A DNA stretch of 38,757 nucleotides from Verrucomicrobiia bacterium (lineage in GTDB: Bacteria; Verrucomicrobiota; Verrucomicrobiia; Limisphaerales; DASXHY01). The notes under the pieces are model-generated. The model was given only the letters and a program-made list of their open reading frames with translations, was not told where the DNA came from and searched no databases. The position numbers and the translations under genes were made by a program. This document shows positions 8,253 through 16,346 of this stretch, piece after piece. Each line of letters starts with the position of its first letter. The stretch's first letter is position 1. The stretch lies in assembly GCA_035629175.1 (NCBI GenBank), contig DASPIL010000051.1, positions 1 to 38,757 of the forward strand, written 5' to 3'.

Positions 8253-8288
8253 TCACTTCGCCGCGTCAATATCGGACCCATCGGTCAT
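8253..8288 (-). CDS. Possible 11-residue leader ORF ahead of yebC
   Basis: ATG 8288 on the minus strand is preceded by a strong ribosome binding site, AAGGAG, eight bases upstream. It encodes MTDGSDIDAAK and a TGA stop. The stop is 45 bases before the GTG of the yebC-like gene. The signal is better than the Shine-Dalgarno of many real genes here, but an 11-codon ORF can arise by chance. It could be a translated leader or the remnant of an older start. Conservation is untested. Confidence 0.3.
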   Translation of the reverse strand: MTDGSDIDAAK

Positions 8289-8488
8289 AAGTTTAACTCC
8301 TTCAGGAAAGTCAAAGACTGCGCACAGCACGCTTGCCTTTCGAGAAAAAAACAGATTTGAGCGATAGGGTCTCCACCCCATGGTTTCACGGCGGAACATT
8401 GTGAATATCAGCTCAATTTCCGGTGAACTCTTTGCCAAAATACGGTTGGCGATGGCCACTTTTCATTCCCTAGTCTCACCCACAATTT

Positions 8489-10972
8489 ATGAGAAACACT
8501 AAATCATACCTGACTAGAAGTCTGGCATTTCTGGCCGTGCTCAGCTCGTCGCTGGGCGCGTATGCCAGCGAGGCTGACATCAAAATACCAGACCTGAGCG
8601 TCGTCAAGTTTCCCTCACTGGGCGGCGTTAGCGGGCATACTTTGATGCTTCTCGGTATCGTTGTGTGTGCGATTGGAGCGCTTTTCGGGATCGTCCAATA
8701 CCTCCAAACCAAGCGCCTGCCCGTTCATGAATCGATGGCAAAAGTTTCGCATACGATCTACGAAACGTGCAAAACCTACCTGTTCACCCAGGGCAAACTA
8801 CTGGCGGTTCTCTGGCTGCTGATCGCCGCTTGCATGGTGTTTTACTTCGGCTTTCTGACCGAGCACACGGGGCCTGATGGTCAGCGACTGTCAAGCGGAC
8901 ACGTGGCTTTCAATGTGTTTGTGATTCTGGCGGCTTCAGTTCTCGGAATTCTCGGATCCTATGGCGTGGCGTGGTTCGGCATTCGCATCAACACGATCTC
9001 GAATTCCCGGACAGCGTTTTCTGCCCTCAAAGGCAACCCTCTCGCAACCTTGGGAATTCCGCTCCGCTCGGGGATGAGCATCGGGCTGCTGCTCGTCGCG
9101 GTCGAACTGTTCTTCATGATCTCCATCCTGATTTTTCTGCCGCGCGAACTCGTCGGCCCGTGCTTTATCGGCTTCGCCATCGGTGAATCGCTTGGCGCCT
9201 CCGTGCTGCGCATCTGCGGCGGCATCTTTACCAAGATCGCCGACATCGGCTCGGACCTGATGAAGATTGTTTTCAAACTGCCTGAGGATGACCCTAAGAA
9301 TCCCGGCGTGATTGCAGATTGCACGGGCGACAACGCAGGCGACTCGGTCGGGCCGACAGCGGACGGTTTCGAAACTTACGGCGTCACAGGGGTTGCGTTG
9401 ATTGCGTTTCTCGCCCTGGCCCTGGCGGCGAGTCCGACGGTCTGCGCCACGCTGATCATCTGGCTGTTCGTCATGCGCGCGCTGATGATTGTCACCTCCC
9501 TCGGCTCCTACTTCCTCAACGAAGGCATCAGCAAGGCCATGTTCGGCGGAAAAAAGGATTTCGACTTCGAAGCTCCGCTCACCCATCTGGTCTGGATCAC
9601 GTCGGCTGTTTCCATCGCGGTGACGTTCATCGCCAGCAAGATTTTGTTGGGAGACTTTTTGGTGGAAGGTGTTGACCCGGCGATTACCCAAAACCTGTGG
9701 TGGGTTCTTTCAGTGATCATCAGTTGCGGCACTGTGGCCGGTGCATTAATTCCTGAATTCACCAAGGTCTTCACAAGCACAACATCGCGGCACGTTAAGG
9801 AAGTGACCAACTGCTCCAAACATGGCGGCGCGTCGCTAAACATCTTGTCCGGCTTCGTGGCCGGCAACATGTCGGCTTTCTGGATGGGACTCGTGATCAT
9901 GGTCCTGATGTTCACGTCCTATTATTTTTCCAAGAACCCCGCCCTGATGACGCTGATGCCTCCGGCATTCGCCTTCGCCGCCCCCATCTTTGCCTTCGGC
10001 CTGGTCGCGTTCGGCTTCCTGGGCATGGGCCCTGTCACCATCGCGGTCGACAGTTACGGACCCGTCACTGACAACGCCCAATCCGTTTACGAATTAAGCC
10101 AGATCGAAGCACGAAAGGGCATCCGCGAAGAAATCAAACGCGAGCACGGATTCGACGCAGATTTCGAAAACGCGAAGTATCAGCTGGAAAAAGGCGACGG
10201 CGCAGGCAACACGTTCAAGGCCACCGCCAAGCCGGTGCTCATCGGAACCGCAGTGGTGGGCGCCACCACGATGGTTTTCGGAATCATCATGCTGTTGGAA
10301 AACCTCTTCGGGAACGTCATCACGAAACTCTCCATTGTGCAGCCGGAAATCATCCTCGGGCTGATCATGGGAGGTTCGGTAATTTATTGGTTCACTGGCG
10401 CCTCCTGTCAGGCGGTCGTGACGGGTGCTTACCGCGCAGTGGTTTACATCAAGGACCACATGAAGCTCGACGCCAGCACCGCCTCCGAGGAGGACTCGAA
10501 GGAAGTGGTCCGCATCTGCACTGTGTATGCTCAGAAGGGCATGTGGAACATCTTCATCGTGGTGTTCTGCTTCTCGCTCGCCCTGCCATTCTTTAATCCC
10601 TACTTCTTCATCGGTTACCTGATCGGCATCGCGTTCTTCGGACTCTTCCAGGCGATCTTCATGGCAAATGCCGGTGGCGCCTGGGACAACGCCAAGAAAA
10701 TCGTGGAAGTCGACATGCGCGCCAAGGGCACTGACTTGCACGCCGCCACCGTGGTGGGCGACACGGTCGGCGACCCGTTCAAGGACACGTCTTCCGTGGC
10801 TTTGAATCCCGTGATCAAGTTCACCACACTGTTCGGGCTGCTTGCCGTGGAAATCGCGGTGACCATGACCAACCAGACAACGAAGACGGCAATCGGCGCG
10901 TTCTTCTTCCTGATTGCATTGATCTTTGTGTATCGCTCGTTCTACGGAATGCGAATTCCGGCGGAGAAGTAA
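8489..10972 (+). CDS. hppA: Membrane-bound ion-pumping pyrophosphatase, divergent type
   Basis: This integral membrane enzyme couples pyrophosphate hydrolysis to H+ and/or Na+ export. Its 827 residues exceed the usual 660-770. It has a leading hydrophobic segment (SLAFLAVLSSSLGAYAS) before the first core helix. Active-site loops are present: LPEDDPKNPGVIADCTGDNA followed by GDSVGPTADGFETYG, AVDSYGPVTDNAQSVYELSQ, and near the C-terminus AGGAWDNAKKIVEVD followed by VVGDTVGDPFKDTSS. Several positions differ from the common forms: ADCTGDNAGD instead of ADNVGDNVGD, and PTADGFETYG instead of ADLFESY. A charged stretch (EEIKREHGFDADFENAKYQL) precedes GNTFKATAK. Lys577 there stands at the position that marks potassium-independent enzymes. 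Ion specificity cannot be read safely. It is monocistronic and followed by a strong terminator. Confidence 0.95.
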   Translation: MRNTKSYLTRSLAFLAVLSSSLGAYASEADIKIPDLSVVKFPSLGGVSGHTLMLLGIVVCAIGALFGIVQYLQTKRLPVHESMAKVSHTIYETCKTYLFTQGKLLAVLWLLIAACMVFYFGFLTEHTGPDGQRLSSGHVAFNVFVILAASVLGILGSYGVAWFGIRINTISNSRTAFSALKGNPLATLGIPLRSGMSIGLLLVAVELFFMISILIFLPRELVGPCFIGFAIGESLGASVLRICGGIFTKIADIGSDLMKIVFKLPEDDPKNPGVIADCTGDNAGDSVGPTADGFETYGVTGVALIAFLALALAASPTVCATLIIWLFVMRALMIVTSLGSYFLNEGISKAMFGGKKDFDFEAPLTHLVWITSAVSIAVTFIASKILLGDFLVEGVDPAITQNLWWVLSVIISCGTVAGALIPEFTKVFTSTTSRHVKEVTNCSKHGGASLNILSGFVAGNMSAFWMGLVIMVLMFTSYYFSKNPALMTLMPPAFAFAAPIFAFGLVAFGFLGMGPVTIAVDSYGPVTDNAQSVYELSQIEARKGIREEIKREHGFDADFENAKYQLEKGDGAGNTFKATAKPVLIGTAVVGATTMVFGIIMLLENLFGNVITKLSIVQPEIILGLIMGGSVIYWFTGASCQAVVTGAYRAVVYIKDHMKLDASTASEEDSKEVVRICTVYAQKGMWNIFIVVFCFSLALPFFNPYFFIGYLIGIAFFGLFQAIFMANAGGAWDNAKKIVEVDMRAKGTDLHAATVVGDTVGDPFKDTSSVALNPVIKFTTLFGLLAVEIAVTMTNQTTKTAIGAFFFLIALIFVYRSFYGMRIPAEK

Positions 10973-10992
10973 AAATCACGTCGGTTTTCTCA

Positions 10993-11027
10993 AGCCCTTC
11001 CAGTGCCGCTGGAAGGGCTTTTTGCTT
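10993..11027 (+). terminator. Rho-independent terminator of the pyrophosphatase gene
   Basis: An 11-bp perfect stem, AGCCCTTCCAG at 10993-11003 and CTGGAAGGGCT at 11009-11019, closes a TGCCG loop. It is followed by TTTTGCTTT. It lies 21 bp after the stop codon. Confidence 0.93.
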
Positions 11028-11142
11028 TAAAACTACCGCCATTCGCAACGCGGTTTACTGCTTGCATTTGGACTCTCGATGCGGGTAAAGCTAAGCCGTT
11101 CGTGAAGCAAAGGTAGATCTGAACCAGTCTGAGAGGTTAAAC

Positions 11143-11925
11143 ATGAAAACGCCGTTCTGCATCGTTTCAGCAGTCGCATTCGCCATCACCGCTCATGGAC
11201 AACCGCTGCAATGGGAAGCTTATGATACCGGCGGCAATCTGCTGGCGGGCATGGGAGGATCGGGAGGAAACACCGGTTTTCCAGCGCTCAGTCTTTCCAT
11301 TCCAGCCAACAGCACGCGTGTCTTTGTCGCTCGAAATTTTCAGCCGCTCGACGTCAGCGCGAACGGGTCCATCAGCACGATCAATCTTTCCTTCTCAATT
11401 TCAACGGGGCTGCAGGGCGCGCCTGGTTATAACTTCGGCATGGGCGTATACAATTCCGCTGGAACCGACGCGTTCACGGACGACACGGGGCTCTTCAGCC
11501 TTTGGGATGCTCAGAGCCAGTTCCCTGAGTTGTTTGTGAAAACAGATGGGCCTGATCTGTTCGCTGGCCCGCAACAGGGGCAGTCCGGCGTGTATTCGGG
11601 AGGCCTGCTCGATGCAACCACTTATGATGCCCTCGTCCGCATCGTGAACACGGACGGGAGTGTCAGCCTGGGCAACGGAACCCCTCTCGCAAATGCCGGC
11701 ATCGCTTACCAGGGACTGAATGTCGACCAACGTGTCTTCATGAGCCCAGTCAGCGAGATGCCATTCCTGTATGACCTTTTTGCTTTCATCTTCGTCAACA
11801 CCACTGAGGAGGAGGCGACGTTGAACGTGAATGAAATGACCCTGCTGGTGCCGGAACCGTCGGTATTCGCGCTCGCGGGACTGGGTTTTCTGGGAATGCT
11901 GGCCCGGCGCAGGCGTCGAGATTGA
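11143..11925 (+). CDS. PEP-CTERM sorting-domain exported protein
   Basis: The 260-residue product has a signal peptide (MKTPFCIVSAVAFAITAHG, then QPLQ). It ends with the PEP-CTERM signal: VPEPSVFALAGLGFLGML, a hydrophobic helix, and the basic tail ARRRRRD. In bacteria with the exosortase/EpsH system this signal directs transfer and processing of exported proteins that often belong to the extracellular matrix. The middle is beta-rich without a domain I recognise (for example NSTRVFVARNFQPLDV, GYNFGMGVYNSAGTDAFTDD). GAGAGG about ten bases before the ATG is a fair ribosome binding site. It has its own terminator and no exosortase nearby. Confidence 0.92.
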   Translation: MKTPFCIVSAVAFAITAHGQPLQWEAYDTGGNLLAGMGGSGGNTGFPALSLSIPANSTRVFVARNFQPLDVSANGSISTINLSFSISTGLQGAPGYNFGMGVYNSAGTDAFTDDTGLFSLWDAQSQFPELFVKTDGPDLFAGPQQGQSGVYSGGLLDATTYDALVRIVNTDGSVSLGNGTPLANAGIAYQGLNVDQRVFMSPVSEMPFLYDLFAFIFVNTTEEEATLNVNEMTLLVPEPSVFALAGLGFLGMLARRRRRD

Positions 11926-11949
11926 TTTTGTCAGGCCACCAGTAGAAGG

Positions 11950-11983
11950 GCAGGCGCGCATGCGCGTGCCTGCTTTTTATTTT
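11950..11983 (+). terminator. Rho-independent terminator after the PEP-CTERM gene
   Basis: GCAGGC ... GCCTGC flank a GCGC-ATGC-GCG inner stem (11950-11973), followed by TTTTTATTTT. It lies 24 bp after the stop codon. Confidence 0.88.
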
Positions 11984-12050
11984 GCTAAAAAGGTAATTGC
12001 GCCCCCTCTGTTTTTCCACAGAATGACGCCCCAACAACCGGGCTATCAGA

Positions 12051-13382
12051 GTGCGAGTTCTGTACAACATCCTGTTTTCGATCTTTTTTTTGCTGTCGGC
12101 GCCCTATTACTTTTTCCGTTTATGGCGCCGGGGAAACTGGACCCGCGGCTTCGGCCAGCGCTTCGGCGCTTATGACGCCAAGGTCAAGCAGGCCATCACC
12201 AACCGGCAGGTGCTCTGGATGCACGCCGTGAGCGTTGGGGAAGTGAATGTCTGCACCCAATTGATTCGCGCCCTCGAACCGCGCGTTCCCAACCTGAAGA
12301 TCGTGGTTTCCACCACAACCACGACGGGCATGGGCGAACTGCAGAAAAAGCTCCCAACCCACATCACCAAGATCTATTACCCGATCGACCGCCGCCCCTA
12401 CGTTTCGCGCGCGCTAGGAACCATTCGCCCCAAAGCCGTGGTGCTCGTCGAGGCCGAGATCTGGCCCAACTTCCTCTGGCGCGCCCGTGATATCGGAACC
12501 CCGCTCTTCCTGGTTAACGCGCGGCTCTCCGAGCGATCCTTTCGCGGATATCGTCGCTGGAGTTTCATCTTCCGCGATCTCTTCGCCTCGTTCACAGCGA
12601 TCGGAACCCAGAATGACGCAGATGCCGCGAGGTTGCGTGAATTGGGTTGCCGCCCTGAAGCAATCCACGTCGTTGGCAGTTTGAAATTCGACGCCGCCAA
12701 GCTCGACGAAAAACGCGTTCTCGATGTTCCACGGATGCTCGAGCAACTCGGCGCCCCAAGAAACCCGCTGCTGCTGGTCTGCGGGAGCACGCATGCCGGC
12801 GAGGAAGCATTGCTGGCCGAAGTTTTCCAGCGCCTGAGACAAACCTTCAGCAACCTGTTTCTTGTATTGGTTCCGCGGCACTTCGAGCGGGGAAAGGAAG
12901 TGGGACGCGAATTGCAGGCGCGCGGTGTGAAATTCATCTTCCGCAGCGAGGTCACTTCAAACACGCAGCTCAAGGCAGGCGATGTCGATTGCCTGCTGGT
13001 GAACACAACAGGCGAACTCAAATACTTCTACGAGCACGCCACTGTGATCTTCGTTGGAAAAAGCCTCAAAGGCCAGGGCGGCCAGAATCCGATCGAACCC
13101 GGCGCGCTCGGAAAAGCCATGGTGTTCGGCCCGCACATGCAGAATTTTGCGGATATCGCTCGCAGCTTTGTCGAACAGAAGGGAGCGGTCCAGGTGCAGG
13201 ACGGACCAGAACTGGAAACGGCGCTGCAAACCTTGCTTCAGGACCCGAAACACCGCGAGCTGCTTGGCCGTAATGCCCGCCGCGTCGTCCGCGAAAACCT
13301 CGGGGCAATCGAGCGGACCGTTGACATGATCGTCAACAACCTGAAGGACAAGGACATTTATATCCGCGACCCGCTGGCCTAG
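12051..13382 (+). CDS. waaA: 3-deoxy-D-manno-octulosonic acid transferase
   Basis: WaaA (KdtA) is the inner-membrane GT30 enzyme that attaches Kdo to the lipid A precursor, so the host makes LPS. The 443-residue product has an N-terminal membrane anchor (VLYNILFSIFFLLSAPYYFF). The acceptor-side domain carries VLWMHAVSVGEVNVCTQLIR, STTTTTGMGELQKK, YYPIDRRPYVSRAL and VVLVEAEIWPNFLW, with the glutamate known to be catalytic in this family. The GT-B donor domain carries LLVCGSTHAGEEALLAEVFQ, VLVPRHFERGKEV, FVGKSLKGQGGQNPIEPGAL and GKAMVFGPHMQNF. The start is GTG 12051; no strong ribosome binding site is visible. Its stop overlaps that of convergent metF. Confidence 0.97.
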   Translation: MRVLYNILFSIFFLLSAPYYFFRLWRRGNWTRGFGQRFGAYDAKVKQAITNRQVLWMHAVSVGEVNVCTQLIRALEPRVPNLKIVVSTTTTTGMGELQKKLPTHITKIYYPIDRRPYVSRALGTIRPKAVVLVEAEIWPNFLWRARDIGTPLFLVNARLSERSFRGYRRWSFIFRDLFASFTAIGTQNDADAARLRELGCRPEAIHVVGSLKFDAAKLDEKRVLDVPRMLEQLGAPRNPLLLVCGSTHAGEEALLAEVFQRLRQTFSNLFLVLVPRHFERGKEVGRELQARGVKFIFRSEVTSNTQLKAGDVDCLLVNTTGELKYFYEHATVIFVGKSLKGQGGQNPIEPGALGKAMVFGPHMQNFADIARSFVEQKGAVQVQDGPELETALQTLLQDPKHRELLGRNARRVVRENLGAIERTVDMIVNNLKDKDIYIRDPLA

Positions 13383-14266
13383 GCCAGGCGAAGGTGTTGT
13401 AGCACGCGAACCGTCGAATGTGACTTGTTCAATGTGTAGAAGTGAATTCCCGGAACACCGTTACGCAACAGGTCCTCGCACTGTTTCGTGGCATACTCGA
13501 TCCCAAACTCCGTCGCCGCAGCATCATCCTCACTGAGCTCATCCAGGCGTGCGGACAAGGAATCCGGGATACAAGCGCCGCACATCGCGGTGAAACGCTT
13601 GATTTGGGAAGCGCTGAGAATCGGCACAATGCCGGGCACGAGCGGAATGGTGACGCCCAGTTCACGGGTGAGGTGCTCGCGGAACTCGTAGAAATCGGCG
13701 TTATCGAAGAACAACTGCGTTAGGACAAAATCTGCCCCCGCATCGATCTTCGTTTTGAGATGCTTCCAATCAACGTGTTTGCCTTCCTTGCAGGCAACGT
13801 GCCCTTCGGGAAATCCCGCCACTCCAATGCTGAAGCCATCCATTTCGCGGATGAATTCCACAAGCTGGCTTGAGAATTCGAATCCGCCTGGCGTGGGCTT
13901 GAACTCACCCCCTCCGGGCGGGTCCCCGCGCAAGGCGAGCACGTTCTTCACGCCGAGAGATTGGATCTGGCGCAGAAGATTTCTAATTTCCTCACGCGTC
14001 GCGGCAACGCACGTCAGATGCGCGACCGCAGTGAGGTGATGCTCCTTCTGGATTCGATCGACGATCATCAACGTCTTGTCCCGGGTGCTGCCCCCCGCGC
14101 CGTAAGTCACAGAACAGTAATCAGGACGGGTCCCTATCAGCGCCGGGATCGTTTTCTCGAGCAGGTTCCGATCGCCTTCCTCGGTCTTGGGTGGAAAGAA
14201 CTCGAAGGAAATGACCGGGCTGCCCTGCCGCTGCTTCTCGGCGTAAATATCGCGAACCAATTTCAT
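13379..14266 (-). CDS. metF: Methylenetetrahydrofolate reductase
   Basis: MetF is the FAD enzyme that reduces 5,10-methylene-THF to 5-methyl-THF for methionine synthesis. The 295-residue length is normal for bacterial MetF. Motifs are ISFEFFPPKTEEGDRNL, YCSVTYGAGGSTRDKTL, TAVAHLTCVAATREEI, NVLALRGDPP, and further on IGVAGFPEGHVAC, GADFVLTQLFFDN and IPLVPGIVPILSASQI. The glutamate of FEFFPPK and the aspartate of RGDPP are the conserved active-site positions. The C-terminus GIHFYTLNKS is standard. Its stop shares a CTAG palindrome (13379-13382) with the waaA stop. The 400 bp upstream hold a partial repeat and a hairpin, but I find no SAM or SAH riboswitch consensus there. Confidence 0.97.
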   Translation of the reverse strand: MKLVRDIYAEKQRQGSPVISFEFFPPKTEEGDRNLLEKTIPALIGTRPDYCSVTYGAGGSTRDKTLMIVDRIQKEHHLTAVAHLTCVAATREEIRNLLRQIQSLGVKNVLALRGDPPGGGEFKPTPGGFEFSSQLVEFIREMDGFSIGVAGFPEGHVACKEGKHVDWKHLKTKIDAGADFVLTQLFFDNADFYEFREHLTRELGVTIPLVPGIVPILSASQIKRFTAMCGACIPDSLSARLDELSEDDAAATEFGIEYATKQCEDLLRNGVPGIHFYTLNKSHSTVRVLQHLRLA

Positions 14267-14361
14267 GAATGACTGGAGTATGCAGCAAGCCCATCAGAAA
14301 TCCAGCTTGCGACCTCAGGCGGGCGTCATGATTCGAAAAGTATGCGGACGCGGCTTCCGCC

Positions 14362-14420
14362 GTAGCGGCAGGCATCCTTGTCTGCCGGAGCCGGAGCTTC
14401 CAGCCCGGCGGAATAAACCT
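14362..14420. repeat. Partial copy of the structured intergenic repeat
   Basis: About 59 bp match the left third of the elements at 1385 and 25827, including GGCATCCTTG, TCTGCCGGAGCC, GCTTCCAGCCCGGCGGAA and AACCT, with a few substitutions. The right part with GGCAAGGATGC and the GTCAGGCA hairpin is missing, so this looks like a truncated remnant. Confidence 0.75.
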
Positions 14421-14447
14421 CACGCCCCCCAGAGCGCCGGAAAATCC

Positions 14448-14469
14448 CCGCTTCCCTCATGGGAAGCGG
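14448..14469. other. Perfect 9-bp hairpin in the metF upstream region
   Basis: CCGCTTCCC-TCAT-GGGAAGCGG forms a compact stem-loop. On the minus strand it is followed by GGATTTT, so it could be a weak terminator for transcripts arriving from the broken gene at 14683-15150, protecting metF from read-through. Apart from this hairpin and the partial repeat, I see no gene or recognised signal in 14267-14682. Confidence 0.5.
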
Positions 14470-14682
14470 CAAAACGGGATTTCAATTCTCTCTCGTGTCG
14501 TCACGAAAAGTGGTTCGGTGTGAAGCCGCCTGTAAAACGGATGGCTAACGAGCCTGTCAAACGTGTCAGTCCCGGCAATTTGCAATTTCCCCGCTTCATA
14601 TCAGGGAGCCCAGACAGTGGTGAACCATGATGATGCCTCCCGTTCGCGGGTGTTCAGCAATCGATTCAAGAACTCATTCCGG

Positions 14683-15150
14683 CTAGTAAGCTTTACGGGA
14701 TGCGTCGCCACTCCGGCTCGTCTTGGAATACTCCATTCCTTCTTCAAAATTTCGCTTGGCGCTCTCAAGGCGGGCTATGGGATCGCCCAAGTATCTCTTG
14801 GCGAGGTCATATTCCTGAGCAGAAACCAAGGGCTCATCCGCCAAATCGTAAACAGATGCAGCAAAGTCGGGCTGCCCGACCTCCAGCTTCTTGAACAATT
14901 CAACCGTGGCTTCCGACTCGCCTAGGTGGTCATTGATCGACACCACGTCATGAAACAGTTCTCTGTCATTTTCTCAGGCCAACAATCGCGATGTCTTCTG
15001 ATCGCTGATGCCTTTCAATTTTGCCAGAGCAGCCGGATACTTCTTTCCCAGCTCAATCCAGGCTGAGAGCGCATACGAGAGCCGGACGACCTTCAGACTT
15101 GATCGTGCCAGGGACGGGAGCCCGGCCAGGCGAAAACTCTTGATGGTCGT
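14683..15150 (-). pseudogene. Broken gene with an in-frame TGA, unknown family
   Basis: One minus-strand frame gives two coherent halves separated by a single TGA at 14974-14976. The upstream half reads LSYALSAWIELGKKYPAALA, then KLKGISDQKTSRLLA. The downstream half, directly after the stop, reads ENDRELFHDVVSINDHLGES, then EATVELFKKLEVGQPDFAAS, VYDLADEPLVSAQEYDLAKR and YLGDPIARLESAKRNFEEGM. Both halves are helical with regular heptad-like spacing, as in TPR-like proteins. The frame upstream ends at a TAA near 15151, with no convincing start. It looks like the remnant of a helical-repeat protein gene. Alternatively only the 87-residue lower part is expressed from GTG 14946. Confidence 0.6.
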
Positions 15151-15523
15151 TTAAGGCGGTAACCAATCCGATCCTTGTGCCTAGCCTAAGGAAAGACGCC
15201 GCGTCGGACCGTGTTCTGTTGATAAGTTCGAGCGCCGTGAAAACTGCGCGGGAATGGACTCACGCATCTCAGCATTGATAACCGCAGGAAAGTGTTCCTG
15301 TCTCTGACCCGATCAAGAAGTTGGTGAAGATAGCCGGAAGAAAAATGAAAACTTTCGGGAACGCAGACTCTCTGTGCCCTTGACATTTTAAAGCCATATC
15401 AACGACCAGGGTGAGGGACAGCCGTCGGCAGCGCGCCTGCGACTGCAACCACGGCGGTCTGATAAAATTGAGCGCACATACTGCAACGCAGGGCGGCTGT
15501 TCGCTCGACCCACTTCGGCGGTC
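15151..15523. other. Stretch without a supported gene
   Basis: I see no ORF with family features, no good ribosome binding site and no recognisable RNA here. The short frames present (up to 67 residues) have irregular composition. The stretch lies inside the low-density 14.3-18.2 kb region. Confidence 0.6.
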
Positions 15524-15643
15524 TTATCTCTCAAACCACACTTTCGTGCCGTGTTTGACATAGAGAATACGCGAACCGTCGGCGGAGCCAATCAGCACAT
15601 CGCTACCGTTGGCTCCTTCATGGAAGCCCGCTACAACGATCAG
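15524..15643 (-). pseudogene. Possible C-terminal gene fragment
   Basis: A minus-strand frame reads LIVVAGFHEGANGSDVLIGS, then ADGSRILYVKHGTKVWFER, and ends in TAA at 15524. Its composition looks like a protein tail, unlike the surrounding frames. The frame just upstream (VHPDTALDHVFNNSSH, then a stop) is in a different phase, which suggests a frameshifted remnant. I do not recognise the family. Confidence 0.35.
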
Positions 15644-15771
15644 TGGGATGAGTTGTTGAACACGTGATCCAGGGCAGTGTCAGGATGCACACCGGCAACA
15701 GTGACCCGCCGCTCGGGCTACGAGGAATGGAAATACCGGCGATGACTTGGTTGGCCCACATCATCGTTGAA

Positions 15772-16134
15772 TCAATCTAAAAACCAGCCCGGCAAATGTT
15801 GTCTCTCCAAAATTGCAAACAAAGAGAAAGTCAAAATCCAACCAAGGAGAAAAACGCCAACTTGGAAGAGATGCGTGCGGGGCGACAAACGCAATTCGAG
15901 AATCAGAACCAACATGATCCAAGCCAACGGCGCGAAGAACATCGCAAAGACGCAGGAGAGCATCATCAGCGCTTCCAGCAGGCGAGGCAGCGTACCATCC
16001 ATGCGAAGCCGGAATACCAAAGCAAGAGCTACAATTGTGAGGCATACCAGCACAGGAGAAATGCTGCATGCCCAGGTGCAAGCCGAGTAAGGCGTGAGCC
16101 TCAAACGTGTGGAATTTGGAGGTAGCGCCCTCAT
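15772..16134 (-). CDS. Small putative membrane protein
   Basis: The 120-residue frame starts at ATG 16134 and has three hydrophobic segments: ISPVLVCLTIVALALVF, MMLSCVFAMFFAPLAWIMLV and FQVGVFLLGWILTFSLFAIL. Short basic or polar loops (RLRMDGTLPRLLEA, ELRLSPRTH) lie between them, with orientation consistent with the positive-inside rule. I do not recognise a family. No clear ribosome binding site is seen, and it lies among gene fragments, so it may be a survivor or a remnant. Confidence 0.5.
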   Translation of the reverse strand: MRALPPNSTRLRLTPYSACTWACSISPVLVCLTIVALALVFRLRMDGTLPRLLEALMMLSCVFAMFFAPLAWIMLVLILELRLSPRTHLFQVGVFLLGWILTFSLFAILERQHLPGWFLD

Positions 16135-16167
16135 GTGGGCCGACGGAAAAGCTGAGACATCGGCGGG

Positions 16168-16260
16168 TCAGCCGGGCTCAGCAACGAAATAAAACTTTGA
16201 ATAATTCGGACCATTAAACTGCACCAGCCCGCGCCGATTGCCTGCAGCGACCTGGTTGAA
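16168..16260 (-). pseudogene. Possible tail remnant of an exported protein gene
   Basis: Between an upstream TAG and a TGA at 16168, the minus strand reads FNQVAAGNRRGLVQFNGPNY, then SKFYFVAEPG. This resembles the small beta domain that ends many exported verrucomicrobial proteins (compare the end of the protein at 3252-5516). It has no start codon and no body, so it would be a decayed gene end. The evidence is compositional only. Confidence 0.3.
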
Positions 16261-16346
16261 CTAAGCCGCTGCGCGGTGACGCTGGTTTAATGTTTCTTGC
16301 ATGGGTTTGATGTTCCTTCGGCTGGGCTGGAACATACTCCGGGCGC

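Noticed and set aside
8936-9691. 251-residue minus-strand ORF rich in Arg, Asp and His
   Set aside because: It lies fully inside the pyrophosphatase gene. Its skewed charged composition is typical of the antisense of membrane-protein codons.
14267-14480. SAM- or SAH-type riboswitch upstream of metF
   Set aside because: I looked for the conserved cores and stems and found only a repeat remnant and a simple hairpin.
15388-15591. 67-residue minus-strand ORF
   Set aside because: Its composition is irregular (Arg- and Cys-rich) and it overlaps, in another frame, the more protein-like tail at 15524-15643.
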